From the NCBI GenBank assembly GCA_016291135.1, contig JAEFAE010000001.1:186001-250000 (forward strand): a DNA stretch of 64,000 bases. Reading direction: 5' to 3'. The notes beneath the pieces were generated by a model. The model searched no databases, was not told where the DNA came from, and worked only from the letters and a program-made list of their open reading frames with translations. The translations under genes and the position numbers were made by a program. Source of the stretch: Bacteroidales bacterium. Its GTDB lineage: Bacteria > Bacteroidota > Bacteroidia > Bacteroidales > F082. This document shows positions 18,601-26,269 of this stretch, piece after piece (position 1 is the stretch's first letter; the number at the start of each line of letters is the position of its first letter).

Positions 18601-20049
18601 GCCTTCAGCACCAGGATAGGCATTGCCACCATATTGCATACGGTTACCATCCTTCCAGTAACCACGCAGCAGGTTGTAGGTTTCAGCAGCGTTGCGCGGG
18701 TCGCCAAGGTGGTCGCCCGTGTTGTTGTGATAGAGGAAGCGGCGCATACCGAAACGCTCATCGTCCACAATACCGTTGCCGAAGTTCACACCATTGATGG
18801 ACTCGTCGCAGAGTTGCACCTTATTAATAGTGTCGTACACAACCTCCGTAGTGTCGTGGGTAACGGGATCGATCACATAGCTCACATTCACCGTGAAGCT
18901 GTACTTGGGGTTGTCGAGAAGGTCAGGGTCCATGTAGGGGCCTTGGAAGAAGTCGACACCGACCGCCGGAGGCTGGTCGCCGTAGGCTTCCGGTTCACCG
19001 CTACCGTCAACGGCGTTACCATTGTAGCCGTATCCCAGACCACGCTGGACGTCGCAACCTACATAGTCGTCCCAACCATGACCGAGGTCCACATCCGTCC
19101 AAGGGCAGAAGTAGGTGCCCTTGAGGATGTAGGTGGAACGGTTGATGATCTCATACGAGCAGAAGGTCATGTTGTTGATTTCGTCGTTGGTGGCGAAACC
19201 GAAGGCTTGACCACGTACCTCAATACCAATCGGAGAACCGTCGGATTCGGTGTGGGCATTACCTTTGTCATTGAAAACCCACCAAAGGGTTTGGTCGCCC
19301 TTCAGCACTTGGTCGGCGAGGATGGAACCATGCACCGTACCATCGTACTCCTCTTCCATGGTCGGAGTCTTGGTGTGGCAAAGCACGTTGTCGATGTCAT
19401 AGTAGGGATAGTCACCCGCATTAGGTTCATAGTCACCATTGCCGTTCTGGTCGTAGAAAGGTGCCAGGAAGCGGCTCACGCCAGTCGTTCCAAAACCATC
19501 GGGATGGGCAGGCCATTCCAAGATGCTGTTGGGAATGACGTAGCCGTCCTCTTGGTTGATCCCATTACCGTCGAAGTGCAACAGGAACTCATCCACCTCA
19601 GCACGGGTGATCTTGAAGATACGGTCCCACTGGGCGCAGGTAACATCGTCAATAGAGGCACCCTGGATGGTCAAAGGTCCCGTCCAGAAGTCGTTACCAT
19701 CCTGGCGGAAACGGACGGCAGCACATTTCAACTGGTTGTTGACGTCAACACCAGCAATCCAAAGTGAGCCGGCAAACAGAGAAGTAGCAGAACCGTTTGC
19801 AGGAACGTAATACTTGGAACCGGTACCCGAAGGAAGGTCCCACCACATATCACCACCTGCATTAATACGCGTTCTGACGTTGTTGATGTTCAACCACTCG
19901 AAAGCGGAGGAAGGTGAACATCCGGCTGTAGTCTGCTTCAAGGCACGGTGGCCACCGTCCTTTTGACCGACATACATCTCAGCCTTTGCGGAAGTTGTGG
20001 CGCCCGCAATGAGGAGCGCGACAAACAATAAACGTACTATATTCTTCAT
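15610..20049 (-). CDS. Large secreted protein with a T9SS-like C-terminal region
   Basis: A 1479-residue exported protein; the signal peptide runs from MKNIVRLLFVALLIAG to AKAE. The bulk is rich in Asn, Asp, Gly, Tyr and aromatic residues with many acidic Asp/Asn/Gly loops (for example DQNGNGDYEPNAGDYPYYD) that may bind calcium. The last 100 residues resemble a T9SS sorting domain (VVPNPYYAY, VTIYNIAGTKIRQF, VASGFYLIHV) but run on for about a dozen residues after the last strand, ending MRQIDLNTF. I recognise the type as a recurrent partner of PorV/PorQ-family and TonB receptor genes in Bacteroidetes; no function is known to me. It starts 34 bases after the receptor gene. Confidence 0.85.
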   Translation of the reverse strand: MKNIVRLLFVALLIAGATTSAKAEMYVGQKDGGHRALKQTTAGCSPSSAFEWLNINNVRTRINAGGDMWWDLPSGTGSKYYVPANGSATSLFAGSLWIAGVDVNNQLKCAAVRFRQDGNDFWTGPLTIQGASIDDVTCAQWDRIFKITRAEVDEFLLHFDGNGINQEDGYVIPNSILEWPAHPDGFGTTGVSRFLAPFYDQNGNGDYEPNAGDYPYYDIDNVLCHTKTPTMEEEYDGTVHGSILADQVLKGDQTLWWVFNDKGNAHTESDGSPIGIEVRGQAFGFATNDEINNMTFCSYEIINRSTYILKGTYFCPWTDVDLGHGWDDYVGCDVQRGLGYGYNGNAVDGSGEPEAYGDQPPAVGVDFFQGPYMDPDLLDNPKYSFTVNVSYVIDPVTHDTTEVVYDTINKVQLCDESINGVNFGNGIVDDERFGMRRFLYHNNTGDHLGDPRNAAETYNLLRGYWKDGNRMQYGGNAYPGAEGTVGPDCDFMFPGDTDPCNWGTAGIPPGDGFNLNGKYWTEETAGNQPNDRRFMQSAGPFTLQPGAVNYITFGVPWARATSGGPFASVELLRVTDDKCQALFDNCFKVIDGPNAPDLSIRELDQKLIIYLSNSPISNNYKEGYEEIDPEIPELRPDDSTGAMYADRYYRFEGYKVYQLVNGEVGADELNDNNKARLVFQCDVKNTVTRLVNYEFDNSIGANVPSLKVDGGDAGITHSFVVTEDKFSTTENPALVNHKTYYFMAVAYAYNNFFPYSQEPGIINGLYGQMKPYLEGRKNIACYSAVPHKIVNGTVLNCEYGDKPSITRLVGQGNGGNELELTQESIDELFNGKKLANSYDENGKKVVFGHPDYPIIYHPTYKVGYGPLDVKIVDPLNVKTTDYELWFDTLFSVYSHGVTTNQSVMGDSAERMASHWFLKDLNSDEPAVMSDTTTVYTNEQMFVDRGISVSITQQYPVGPVLVGSILDNNAWKPTKEVVTPRSGLIVSSLTFQDSTNRWMDGIRDKDIPGSVLNWIRSGTYIDQDDKANADFNMTINTPYDPGEHFEKIANRTWAPFNLCSFEKQGFSTNPGPVAVGLARSPQYYPRIASVDIVLTADRSKWTRCPVVEMCMDNTLSEGNAKRFFLRRHASVDKDGNPTSVDWKTHPDQGSDDPEAANYIAAQGMGWFPGYAIDVESGARLNIIFGEDSYCEDLNGRDMQFNPPALLKATIEEMYGDYSQNYDPSIFRQIDGDPVMGGKHFVYIMGMDKPTGIESEFDHIDFNSPAYDGGAHSYHVLRELEEIASGYQNTVKEYFWRTCMYVGMPMAVEGTQWLAPGNDAKVRIRVSKPYDKGYYNGVELDSVPADLDINNMYPKYRFSIEGLNPSYNDPVKTESDLDLITVVPNPYYAYSTYEKNALNNKVKITNLPNNCVVTIYNIAGTKIRQFRKDNEEPSLDWDLTNFANTPVASGFYLIHVKDNVSGGERTVKFFGAMRQIDLNTF

Positions 20050-20083
20050 ATTATATGTGATTATTCGTTAATACCAGCGGTCA

Positions 20084-23000
20084 TTAGAAGTTAAAGCTTG
20101 CACCAACCTTGATCTGACGCGGGGTAGCATAGCGGCCACCGTTGTTCACATAGAGCTGATACATCTGGATGAAACTCTCAGGATCCAACTGCTGACGAAT
20201 CTCGTTCCGATACTTCGGAGAAGTGAGGTAACCGTCATCATCGGCGTTACCCGTAGCCGGATACACACTCAAGATGTTCTTTGCGTTGAGCAAGTTGGAA
20301 ATCGTGACATAGACGTTGAAGTAGGCTTCACGTCCCGTCTTGCCTTCCTTATTGCCACCCAAGGTGAAGTAGAAGTCCTTGTCGGCACGGAGGTCCACCT
20401 TGAAGGAAGCAGGCATTCTAGAACCGAAGTAGGTACCTTCGAGCAGGTTGCTACCACCGGAGATCGGTGAGGAAACCGTACGGGAGGCCGTGTAAGGCGT
20501 ACCGGAACCACCGGTGACCGTCATGGAGACACCGGCGTTGGCCAGGATCTGGAGCGGAGCCTTGCCTGACTTTTCACGCTTGATAACCGGGCCATCGTAC
20601 TTCTTGCCAGAACCAAAGCGGTAGTCCACATTCAAACTGAAGTTGTGACGACGGTCGGTACCGGTCGGGAAGGTGGATCTCAGGTTCGGCACACCAGCGT
20701 TGATCAAAGCGGCAGCCGTGGTGGTGGAGGAACCGGTCATGTTGGCATACTGCAAAGTATAGCTGGCACGAACACGGACGTTCTTCGTTCTACGGAGGTC
20801 ATACTCGGCGGTCAAACCCTTGATGGTACCGAAGTCGAGGTTGCTGAAGGAGGAATAATCCTTAGGATAGGCACCCGTGAGACGGTACATCTGGATCATG
20901 TTGCGCACCTCATTGTAGTAGGCCGTGATGGTGAGCGAAGAGGTGTTGGTCAGTTTCTGGGTGAAACCGAGTTCATAGTCAACCGTCTGCATCGGCTTCA
21001 GGTTGGGGTTGGCCAAGGTGCCGGACACATCGTTGAAGTAGTAGTAGGTCAACGGGTTGATGAAGAATGAACTGGAAGGACGCTGGGTCAACACATCATA
21101 GTGTGCGAAGAACAGGGCCTCGTCGGAAATCGGGAAGGAGAAGGAGATACGCGGCATGAAGTTCCACTGAGGTTCATAATCCTCGAAGGAATTGATGTCG
21201 ACACGCTGCTGATCGGGATTGACCAACCAAGGCGAAATACCGCTACCTTTGTCGAGCACGGTGGGAGAAGCAATCAAGGCACCAGCGGCATTGTACCAGT
21301 TTTGGCCCTGACGGTAACCCACGATCTCGTTGATGTCACTGACTTTATTGACATAGATGGCGAAGTCGTCGCCGATGTTGCTCGGAACCGGGACCCATTC
21401 ATCCGTATTCTTAATATGGATCTGGCCATTATTGCGGAGATCACCGACTTTTACATAATCATAGAGGATGAAAGGATCCTTCAACACCTTCTGGTTGGCA
21501 TCGAAACGGTCGGCACGGACACCGATCTGGAAGATCAGGTCTTTGAAAGCGAACTTGTCTTGAATGTAACCGGCGGTGTAGATCGGCTGGCTGGCAGCAA
21601 CGGGACGGGTGTGGAAGGTCATTCCGTTGGCATCCGTCATCGTCTCGTTGAAGAAGTCTTCCATGCTGGGATGCTCGTTCCAGCGATGCTTGTGGCCGTC
21701 GAACGAGTAGCCGTAATAAGAGACATACATGTTGCCGTCGCGGGTAAGTTCCTCGGGAGAGAACATGTTGATGTTAAGACCACCTCTGACATAGCCTTTC
21801 TTCAGCTGTCCGGTGGGGGTATAGTACATGATGGAATTGTCGTTGAAGTCGTAGGAGTCCATCAGGATATATTCGGTACCAGTCACCGGCAGACCCATGG
21901 CTGCACGCAGGTTGGCATCGAACACATACTGCTCGTCGGCATTGTAGTAACGATGGTACCATACCGTATCGACAAATCCGTCGTGGCTGATGGCATAGGG
22001 ATCGCTCATGTCGAGCTCACGGATATGGGCATTCACCAAGCTACGCATCAAGGTCCAGTAATTGCTGCTATAGCTCATGGCGCTGGAATTGCGCTGCTCA
22101 TACTGGAAACCAAGCTTGATTTCGTGTGAGCTTTCGCCCTTACCCACGGTCATGGAAGCATTGACGTTCACGGCGAACTGGTCGCTGACGTTCTTGCTGT
22201 AGTTTGACATCAAGGTACCGGGAGCGGCATACAAACCATAGATGGCTCTTGGAGAGTCACCGTTCAACAGGGCGCCACCCAACATCAGGTTCGAGAAGTT
22301 GTCGTAATAATATTGGGAACCATAACCGCCATACAATTCATAGTAGTTTTCCGTATAGCGGGCCAACAGCGGGTTGAACTGGGAAGCATGGAATTCGACG
22401 AGGGTGTCGTGATCCCAGGTGTTCAGCACCCACACGTTGTTGAAGTTTTGGGGGTTGGATGCATCGCCATCGACCGTAACGCCCGTCGCATTGCCCAACT
22501 CGAAGGTGGGTTCCTTATAGGTGATGTAACGACCCAGGTTGCCATAGGCAAAGAGATTGTCCCAAAGATCGGGGTCTCCGTCTTCACCGGAAGCACGGGT
22601 GTAGTCGGCTTGAATGCTATAATAGAAGTTGCGGATCAGGGACGGGCTGTCGGCAGCCGTGGGGAAACGCTGTGTGAAACGCACATAGCCACGGGCGGTC
22701 TGGCTCGTACTGATCGAGTTCTTCTGGGTGTTGAAATAGGAGTATGAAGAGGCAAAGTCGTGACCATACCAACGATAGAACGAACCACCGATGGTCAAGT
22801 TGATGGTCTCCGTGGTACGGACGTTGATGTTGCCCGAGAAGTTCATACTGTAGTTGCTGGTGTTGGTGGAGAACCTGGAATACTCCAGATCGTTCTTCTT
22901 GGTGTAGGAAGCCAGCTGATAGGTACCGGAACCGATACCGGAAAGGATCAGCGGGTTCTTCTCAATACGATCCTGCCAGGCATCCGTAGCAGTGTAGAAT

Positions 23001-23854
23001 CCCGTGGCGGACAGGGCACCGATCTTGTTGTAGGAGATATCACCGGCGAGGAAGAAACCAAGCAATGCGGTCTCCGCCTGCTTGCCCTTGATCAACGGAC
23101 CTTGGATGCTGAAGCCCAAACGGCTGCGGCCATAGCCTTCCACCGAGGTTTCAAGTTCCAAACCGGCACCGAAGGTACGGCTGGGGCCCTTCGTGGTCAA
23201 GTTGATGATACCACCCATGGCGTCACCGTACATGGCCGGGGTACCACCCAAGATAACGTCCACCTGGTCGATGGCGCTTTGGGGCACGCTGGCACTACCG
23301 ATGACCTTCACACCGTCGATGTAGTAGACGGCGCTTTCACGAGAACCACGGACGCTACCGACCTCACCGTCCACAGAAACAACGCCACCCACGGTAGAGG
23401 CGACGCCCGAAGCGGAACGGTTCGGCAACTTGGCAATTTCCTCTGCCGTAATGGACGCACCGGAAGTGGTGTTGTCCTTCGAGATCAGAGGCACTTCGTA
23501 ATCGATGACGGTGACCTCAGTCAAGCTGATGGCGCCACTGGTCATCTTGATGTTCCAATCGGTGATCTTGTTGGCCGGAATAATGATGCCGTTCAAGACA
23601 TAATTGTTGTAGCCCACAAAGGTCGCCTTCAAATCATACGTTCCCGGAGGAATCGGGTTGATGTCGTAGTTACCATCGAAATCCGAAGTCGCGCCACCAA
23701 TCATCGTTCCACCTTTCTCGAGGACGATGTTCGCGAATGATACGGGCTGACCCGTTTCATCGGTAACCTTTCCTTTGAGTCGTCCTTGCTGTGCGAAAGC
23801 AAGCGTACATGTTGCCAACACAATCGCAAGGGTCATTAGTAAATTTCTAAACAT
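20084..23854 (-). CDS. TonB-dependent outer-membrane receptor with carboxypeptidase-like N-terminal domain
   Basis: A 1256-residue receptor. After a signal peptide (ending AFAQ) comes a carboxypeptidase-regulatory-like domain (GRLKGKVTDETGQPVSFANIVL to residue 110), then the plug domain (VRGSRESAVYYIDGVKV, GGTPAMYGDAMGGIINLTTKGP) and a long barrel ending in an aromatic residue (VGASFNF). It should import a ligand using TonB/ExbB/ExbD energy. There is no SusD gene beside it, so it is not a classical SusC/D pair; instead the next genes encode the 1479-residue secreted protein and a PorV-like barrel. The ligand is unknown. Confidence 0.93.
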   Translation of the reverse strand: MFRNLLMTLAIVLATCTLAFAQQGRLKGKVTDETGQPVSFANIVLEKGGTMIGGATSDFDGNYDINPIPPGTYDLKATFVGYNNYVLNGIIIPANKITDWNIKMTSGAISLTEVTVIDYEVPLISKDNTTSGASITAEEIAKLPNRSASGVASTVGGVVSVDGEVGSVRGSRESAVYYIDGVKVIGSASVPQSAIDQVDVILGGTPAMYGDAMGGIINLTTKGPSRTFGAGLELETSVEGYGRSRLGFSIQGPLIKGKQAETALLGFFLAGDISYNKIGALSATGFYTATDAWQDRIEKNPLILSGIGSGTYQLASYTKKNDLEYSRFSTNTSNYSMNFSGNINVRTTETINLTIGGSFYRWYGHDFASSYSYFNTQKNSISTSQTARGYVRFTQRFPTAADSPSLIRNFYYSIQADYTRASGEDGDPDLWDNLFAYGNLGRYITYKEPTFELGNATGVTVDGDASNPQNFNNVWVLNTWDHDTLVEFHASQFNPLLARYTENYYELYGGYGSQYYYDNFSNLMLGGALLNGDSPRAIYGLYAAPGTLMSNYSKNVSDQFAVNVNASMTVGKGESSHEIKLGFQYEQRNSSAMSYSSNYWTLMRSLVNAHIRELDMSDPYAISHDGFVDTVWYHRYYNADEQYVFDANLRAAMGLPVTGTEYILMDSYDFNDNSIMYYTPTGQLKKGYVRGGLNINMFSPEELTRDGNMYVSYYGYSFDGHKHRWNEHPSMEDFFNETMTDANGMTFHTRPVAASQPIYTAGYIQDKFAFKDLIFQIGVRADRFDANQKVLKDPFILYDYVKVGDLRNNGQIHIKNTDEWVPVPSNIGDDFAIYVNKVSDINEIVGYRQGQNWYNAAGALIASPTVLDKGSGISPWLVNPDQQRVDINSFEDYEPQWNFMPRISFSFPISDEALFFAHYDVLTQRPSSSFFINPLTYYYFNDVSGTLANPNLKPMQTVDYELGFTQKLTNTSSLTITAYYNEVRNMIQMYRLTGAYPKDYSSFSNLDFGTIKGLTAEYDLRRTKNVRVRASYTLQYANMTGSSTTTAAALINAGVPNLRSTFPTGTDRRHNFSLNVDYRFGSGKKYDGPVIKREKSGKAPLQILANAGVSMTVTGGSGTPYTASRTVSSPISGGSNLLEGTYFGSRMPASFKVDLRADKDFYFTLGGNKEGKTGREAYFNVYVTISNLLNAKNILSVYPATGNADDDGYLTSPKYRNEIRQQLDPESFIQMYQLYVNNGGRYATPRQIKVGASFNF

Positions 23855-23902
23855 ACCTTGTAATTTTATGTTATACTGCTTTTAAATGCATTAAAAAGAC
23901 TT

Positions 23903-23910
23903 CAAAAGTA
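23903..23910 (-). promoter_or_regulatory. Promoter of the TonB receptor operon
   Basis: TACTTTTG on the minus strand with TTG 20 bases upstream (23931-23933). The leader to the ATG at 23854 is 48 bases. Confidence 0.72.
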
Positions 23911-24024
23911 TAAACTTTTCGGCACGCACACAAGAAAAATCGCTTTTTAGTGCATCTTTTTTAATCATAAAATTTTTAACATTTGCTAAACACAATGAAA
24001 ATTAGCGCTTTATAAAAACGAATG

Positions 24025-24050
24025 AAGGAGGCCTCCCCTAGCCTCCTTTT
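24025..24050. terminator. Possible terminator hairpin in the 276-base gap
   Basis: AAGGAGGC and GCCTCCTT form an 8-bp stem with an 8-base loop. T-runs are short on both sides, so termination is uncertain; it lies downstream of the small lipoprotein gene on the minus strand. Apart from this and the promoter at 23903, I see no feature in 23855-24130. Confidence 0.45.
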
Positions 24051-24130
24051 GGCAATTTCGTCGCAAAAAACACCTTTTTATATTAATACAGCCGTTTTTC
24101 CAGCGCCGCAAGCGCCGTTCGAAACGGCGA

Positions 24131-24382
24131 TTAATACCGCCGAAGCGACCGATTCAGCCGTCGAGCCCGCCTCCGGTCTTCGCGGATCATTTTCCTGGTT
24201 TTCGGCGCCTGTCGCTTATAATGGTCGGACTTGGCCTTGTCATAGTCCTTCCTGGCTTGGTTGGCCTGCTGCTCCATCCTCCGTTCCGCCTTACGCATGG
24301 CTTTGGTAGGACGGTCGGCACAGGAAACGGCCAACAGCAGCGAAAACAGGAACAAAACGACCAGGGCTTTCTTGGATTTCAT
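24131..24382 (-). CDS. Small basic lipoprotein
   Basis: An 83-residue protein with a lipoprotein signal (MKSKKALVVLFLFSLLLAVSC) and a very basic, charged helix after it, including KSDHYKRQ, then TRKMIREDRRRARRLNRSLRRY at the end of the chain split by Pro-Lys. Similar short lipoproteins with a His-x3-Gln and Thr-Arg-Lys pattern are, from memory, common in Bacteroidetes, with no known role. The start at 24382 is set by the signal peptide and by the box at 24403-24410. The positive charge could bind nucleic acid, phospholipid or LPS; that is speculation. Confidence 0.72.
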   Translation of the reverse strand: MKSKKALVVLFLFSLLLAVSCADRPTKAMRKAERRMEQQANQARKDYDKAKSDHYKRQAPKTRKMIREDRRRARRLNRSLRRY

Positions 24383-24402
24383 GGCAATGTGGTTTTCTGC
24401 TG

Positions 24403-24410
24403 CAAACATA
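24403..24410 (-). promoter_or_regulatory. -7 box for the small lipoprotein gene
   Basis: TATGTTTG on the minus strand, 20 bases before the ATG at 24382. Confidence 0.55.
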
Positions 24411-24452
24411 ACAATTTCCAACGAAAAGCCACCGTTAATGGAGCAAAAACCC

Positions 24453-24460
24453 TATCTTTG
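24453..24460 (+). promoter_or_regulatory. -7 box for the Rieske-like lipoprotein gene
   Basis: TATCTTTG, then CGTC, then ATG at 24465. The 4-base gap predicts a leaderless or nearly leaderless transcript. Confidence 0.65.
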
Positions 24461-24464
24461 CGTC

Positions 24465-24914
24465 ATGAAAAAAACGATGCGTTACCTGATCCCTCTGCTG
24501 GCTGCCCTTCTGTTCCTGGGCTGCCGCCATCCCATGGTGAACCCCAACCAGCCCAACGCCATCGTCGATTTCACAATCGACTTGAGCACCCCTTCGTATT
24601 ACATCCTGAATTACGTGGGCAACTTCATGTACCTGACCTCGGACCCGCAAAGCAACAGCAGAGGCATTATCGTTTACCGCGCGTCACAAGACGAGTTCAG
24701 GGCCTACGACCGCCTACCCCCCAACGAGCCGAACACCTGTTGCCACGACGGCGTATGCTCACGACTCGTGGTGGACGGCCCCTTTGTCGTGGACAGCTGC
24801 AACCTGATCCGGTATAACATCCTCAACGGCGAGGTGTTCGACGGAGACGGCATCTATCCCCTATTTCAATACCGTACCAGCTATGGCGGGAATGTCTTGC
24901 GCATCAGCAACTAA
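24465..24914 (+). CDS. Lipoprotein with degenerate Rieske-like fold
   Basis: A 149-residue lipoprotein (MKKTMRYLIPLLAALLFLGC). The mature domain has the pattern GIIVYRASQDEFRAYDRLPP, VVDGPFVVDSC, FDGDGIYPLFQYRTS and ends GGNVLRISN (pieces given separately), which I recognise as the small Bacteroidetes lipoproteins annotated as Rieske [2Fe-2S] domain. The two Cys-x-His ligand pairs of a real Rieske centre are missing; the Cys-Cys-His here (after NT) is not in that spacing. So it probably keeps the fold but not the cluster. It is divergent from the small basic lipoprotein. Confidence 0.7.
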   Translation: MKKTMRYLIPLLAALLFLGCRHPMVNPNQPNAIVDFTIDLSTPSYYILNYVGNFMYLTSDPQSNSRGIIVYRASQDEFRAYDRLPPNEPNTCCHDGVCSRLVVDGPFVVDSCNLIRYNILNGEVFDGDGIYPLFQYRTSYGGNVLRISN

Positions 24915-25004
24915 CCAGCTGGATATGAACGTGCTATCAAACAATTGTTGATTCTTTTCGAAATAGTGAAGACGTTTTTCGGGCTACCGGTGAAACGGTT
25001 CCCC

Positions 25005-25096
25005 TATTTTTGCAGGGTAAACCGATAAACACACGGGTTTTATTATACTGCTTGAAATCATAATGCAAAAAGAGCCTGCCACCGGCAGGCTTTTTT
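25005..25096 (+). ncRNA. Candidate small RNA, promoter box to terminator
   Basis: A TATTTTTG box at 25005-25012 is followed about 60 bases later by a strong terminator hairpin, with no start codon-led gene of its own on this strand. If used, it would give an RNA of roughly 80 bases. No clear -33 TTG is seen, and the hairpin is needed anyway by the convergent gene, so this is tentative. Confidence 0.3.
25066..25096. terminator. Bidirectional terminator
   Basis: AGCCTGCC and GGCAGGCT form an 8-bp stem with a 3-base loop; A5 lies on the left and T6 on the right. It serves the lipoprotein side and the DAHP synthase gene on the minus strand. Confidence 0.88.
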
Positions 25097-26160
25097 CATG
25101 CCTCGTCGAAAAGGTCGGACTGCCGGCGGATGGAAGCCTGATGGATGGCCTCAAAGACCGACTGGACCAGCTCGGGATCCAAACCCAATGCCTTCCCCAA
25201 GGCGATGTGGTCGGAAAGGATGGCTTTCCAGCGGTCCATCTGCACCACCGTCATCCCCGCTTGTTTCTTGAAGGCTCCGATCCGGGTGGCGATCTCCATC
25301 CTTCGAGCCAGCAGTTGCAACAGCTCGTCATCCACATCGTCGATCTCGCCCCGCAAGGCCGAGAGCACCTGGGAATGTCCCCCCGTCTGCTTGGAACGGG
25401 GCGCCAAAGCCTCCAACAAGGCAGACAAGGCCGAAGGCGTGATCTGTTGCTGGGCGTCGGTCAGGGCGGCATCGGGATCAACGTGGCATTCCACCATGAG
25501 GCCGTCGAAGGCCAGGTCGACAGAAAGTTGGGCCACCCGCTGCAAGAGGTCGCGTCGGCCGCAGATATGGCTGATGTCGGTGATGACCGGAACGTCCAGT
25601 TGCCGCTTGAGTTCGATGGGAATCTCCCACATCGGGAAGTTGCGATAGGGCGACTCCTTATAATAATGGAAGCCGCGATGGATGCCCGCCAGGCGTTTCA
25701 GTCCCACTTTGGAAAAGCGCTCGAAAGCACCCACCCAAAGCTTGACGTCGGGCGAGACCGGGTTTTTGATGAAGACAGGGATGTCCACCCCCCGCATCGC
25801 CTCAGCCAGCTGCTGCACCGAAAAGGGATTCACCACGGTACGTGCACCAATCCACAATGCATCGATGCCATAGCGCATCGCCAACTCCAGATGGGCAGGC
25901 GTGGCCACCTCGGTGGCAACGGGAAGTCCCGCGGCCTTACCGGCCTCCTTCAACCACGACAGGCCGGCCTCGCCCGTGCCCTCAAAGGCATCGGGACGGG
26001 TACGCGGTTTCCATACGCCCCCACGCAACAGCCCCACCTGGGGAATACGCGACAGGCCCTCCACCGTGGCGTTGAGTTGGACTTCAGACTCCACGCTACA
26101 AGGGCCGGCCATCACCAATGGATGGGAAGGATGGGAGAACCAAGTGTCAAGATCTACCAT
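25096..26160 (-). CDS. Bifunctional DAHP synthase / chorismate mutase
   Basis: A 354-residue fusion for aromatic amino-acid synthesis. The N-terminal two thirds are a class Ib-type 3-deoxy-D-arabino-heptulosonate 7-phosphate synthase (MAGPCSVES near residue 18, [35 protein letters not shown]). The C-terminal 85 residues are an AroQ-type chorismate mutase ([20 protein letters not shown]). So the first committed step of the shikimate pathway is joined to the branch toward phenylalanine and tyrosine, a fusion known in Bacteroidetes. The promoter is at 26181; the gene is divergent from asnS. Confidence 0.93.
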   Translation of the reverse strand: MVDLDTWFSHPSHPLVMAGPCSVESEVQLNATVEGLSRIPQVGLLRGGVWKPRTRPDAFEGTGEAGLSWLKEAGKAAGLPVATEVATPAHLELAMRYGIDALWIGARTVVNPFSVQQLAEAMRGVDIPVFIKNPVSPDVKLWVGAFERFSKVGLKRLAGIHRGFHYYKESPYRNFPMWEIPIELKRQLDVPVITDISHICGRRDLLQRVAQLSVDLAFDGLMVECHVDPDAALTDAQQQITPSALSALLEALAPRSKQTGGHSQVLSALRGEIDDVDDELLQLLARRMEIATRIGAFKKQAGMTVVQMDRWKAILSDHIALGKALGLDPELVQSVFEAIHQASIRRQSDLFDEA

Positions 26161-26180
26161 AACGGACGTTTTCTTCGCCG

Positions 26181-26188
26181 CAAAGGTA
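26181..26188 (-). promoter_or_regulatory. -7 box for the DAHP synthase gene
   Basis: TACCTTTG on the minus strand, 20 bases before the ATG at 26160. Confidence 0.65.
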
Positions 26189-26220
26189 AAAAAATACGAG
26201 GATTATTCAGTAAAATTTCG

Positions 26221-26228
26221 TTCCTTTG
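26221..26228 (+). promoter_or_regulatory. Imperfect -7 box for asnS
   Basis: TTCCTTTG deviates from TAnnTTTG at the second base. It lies 41 bases before the GTG start and is the best match in this gap. Confidence 0.4.
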
Positions 26229-26269
26229 CATTTTCAATCCAAGCATTCAACAACACAAAGCATAACAAC

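Noticed and set aside
15631-19767. 1378-codon open frame on the plus strand
   Set aside because: It lies wholly antisense to the 1479-residue secreted protein gene, has no signal peptide or domain, and is explained by GC-biased codon positions.
20084-23854. SusC-type receptor of a polysaccharide utilisation locus
   Set aside because: No SusD homologue, no glycoside hydrolase or ECF/anti-sigma genes adjoin it; the GH92 gene is 14 kb away and on a separate transcript.
24465-24914. Functional Rieske iron-sulfur protein
   Set aside because: The two Cys-x-His ligand pairs are absent.
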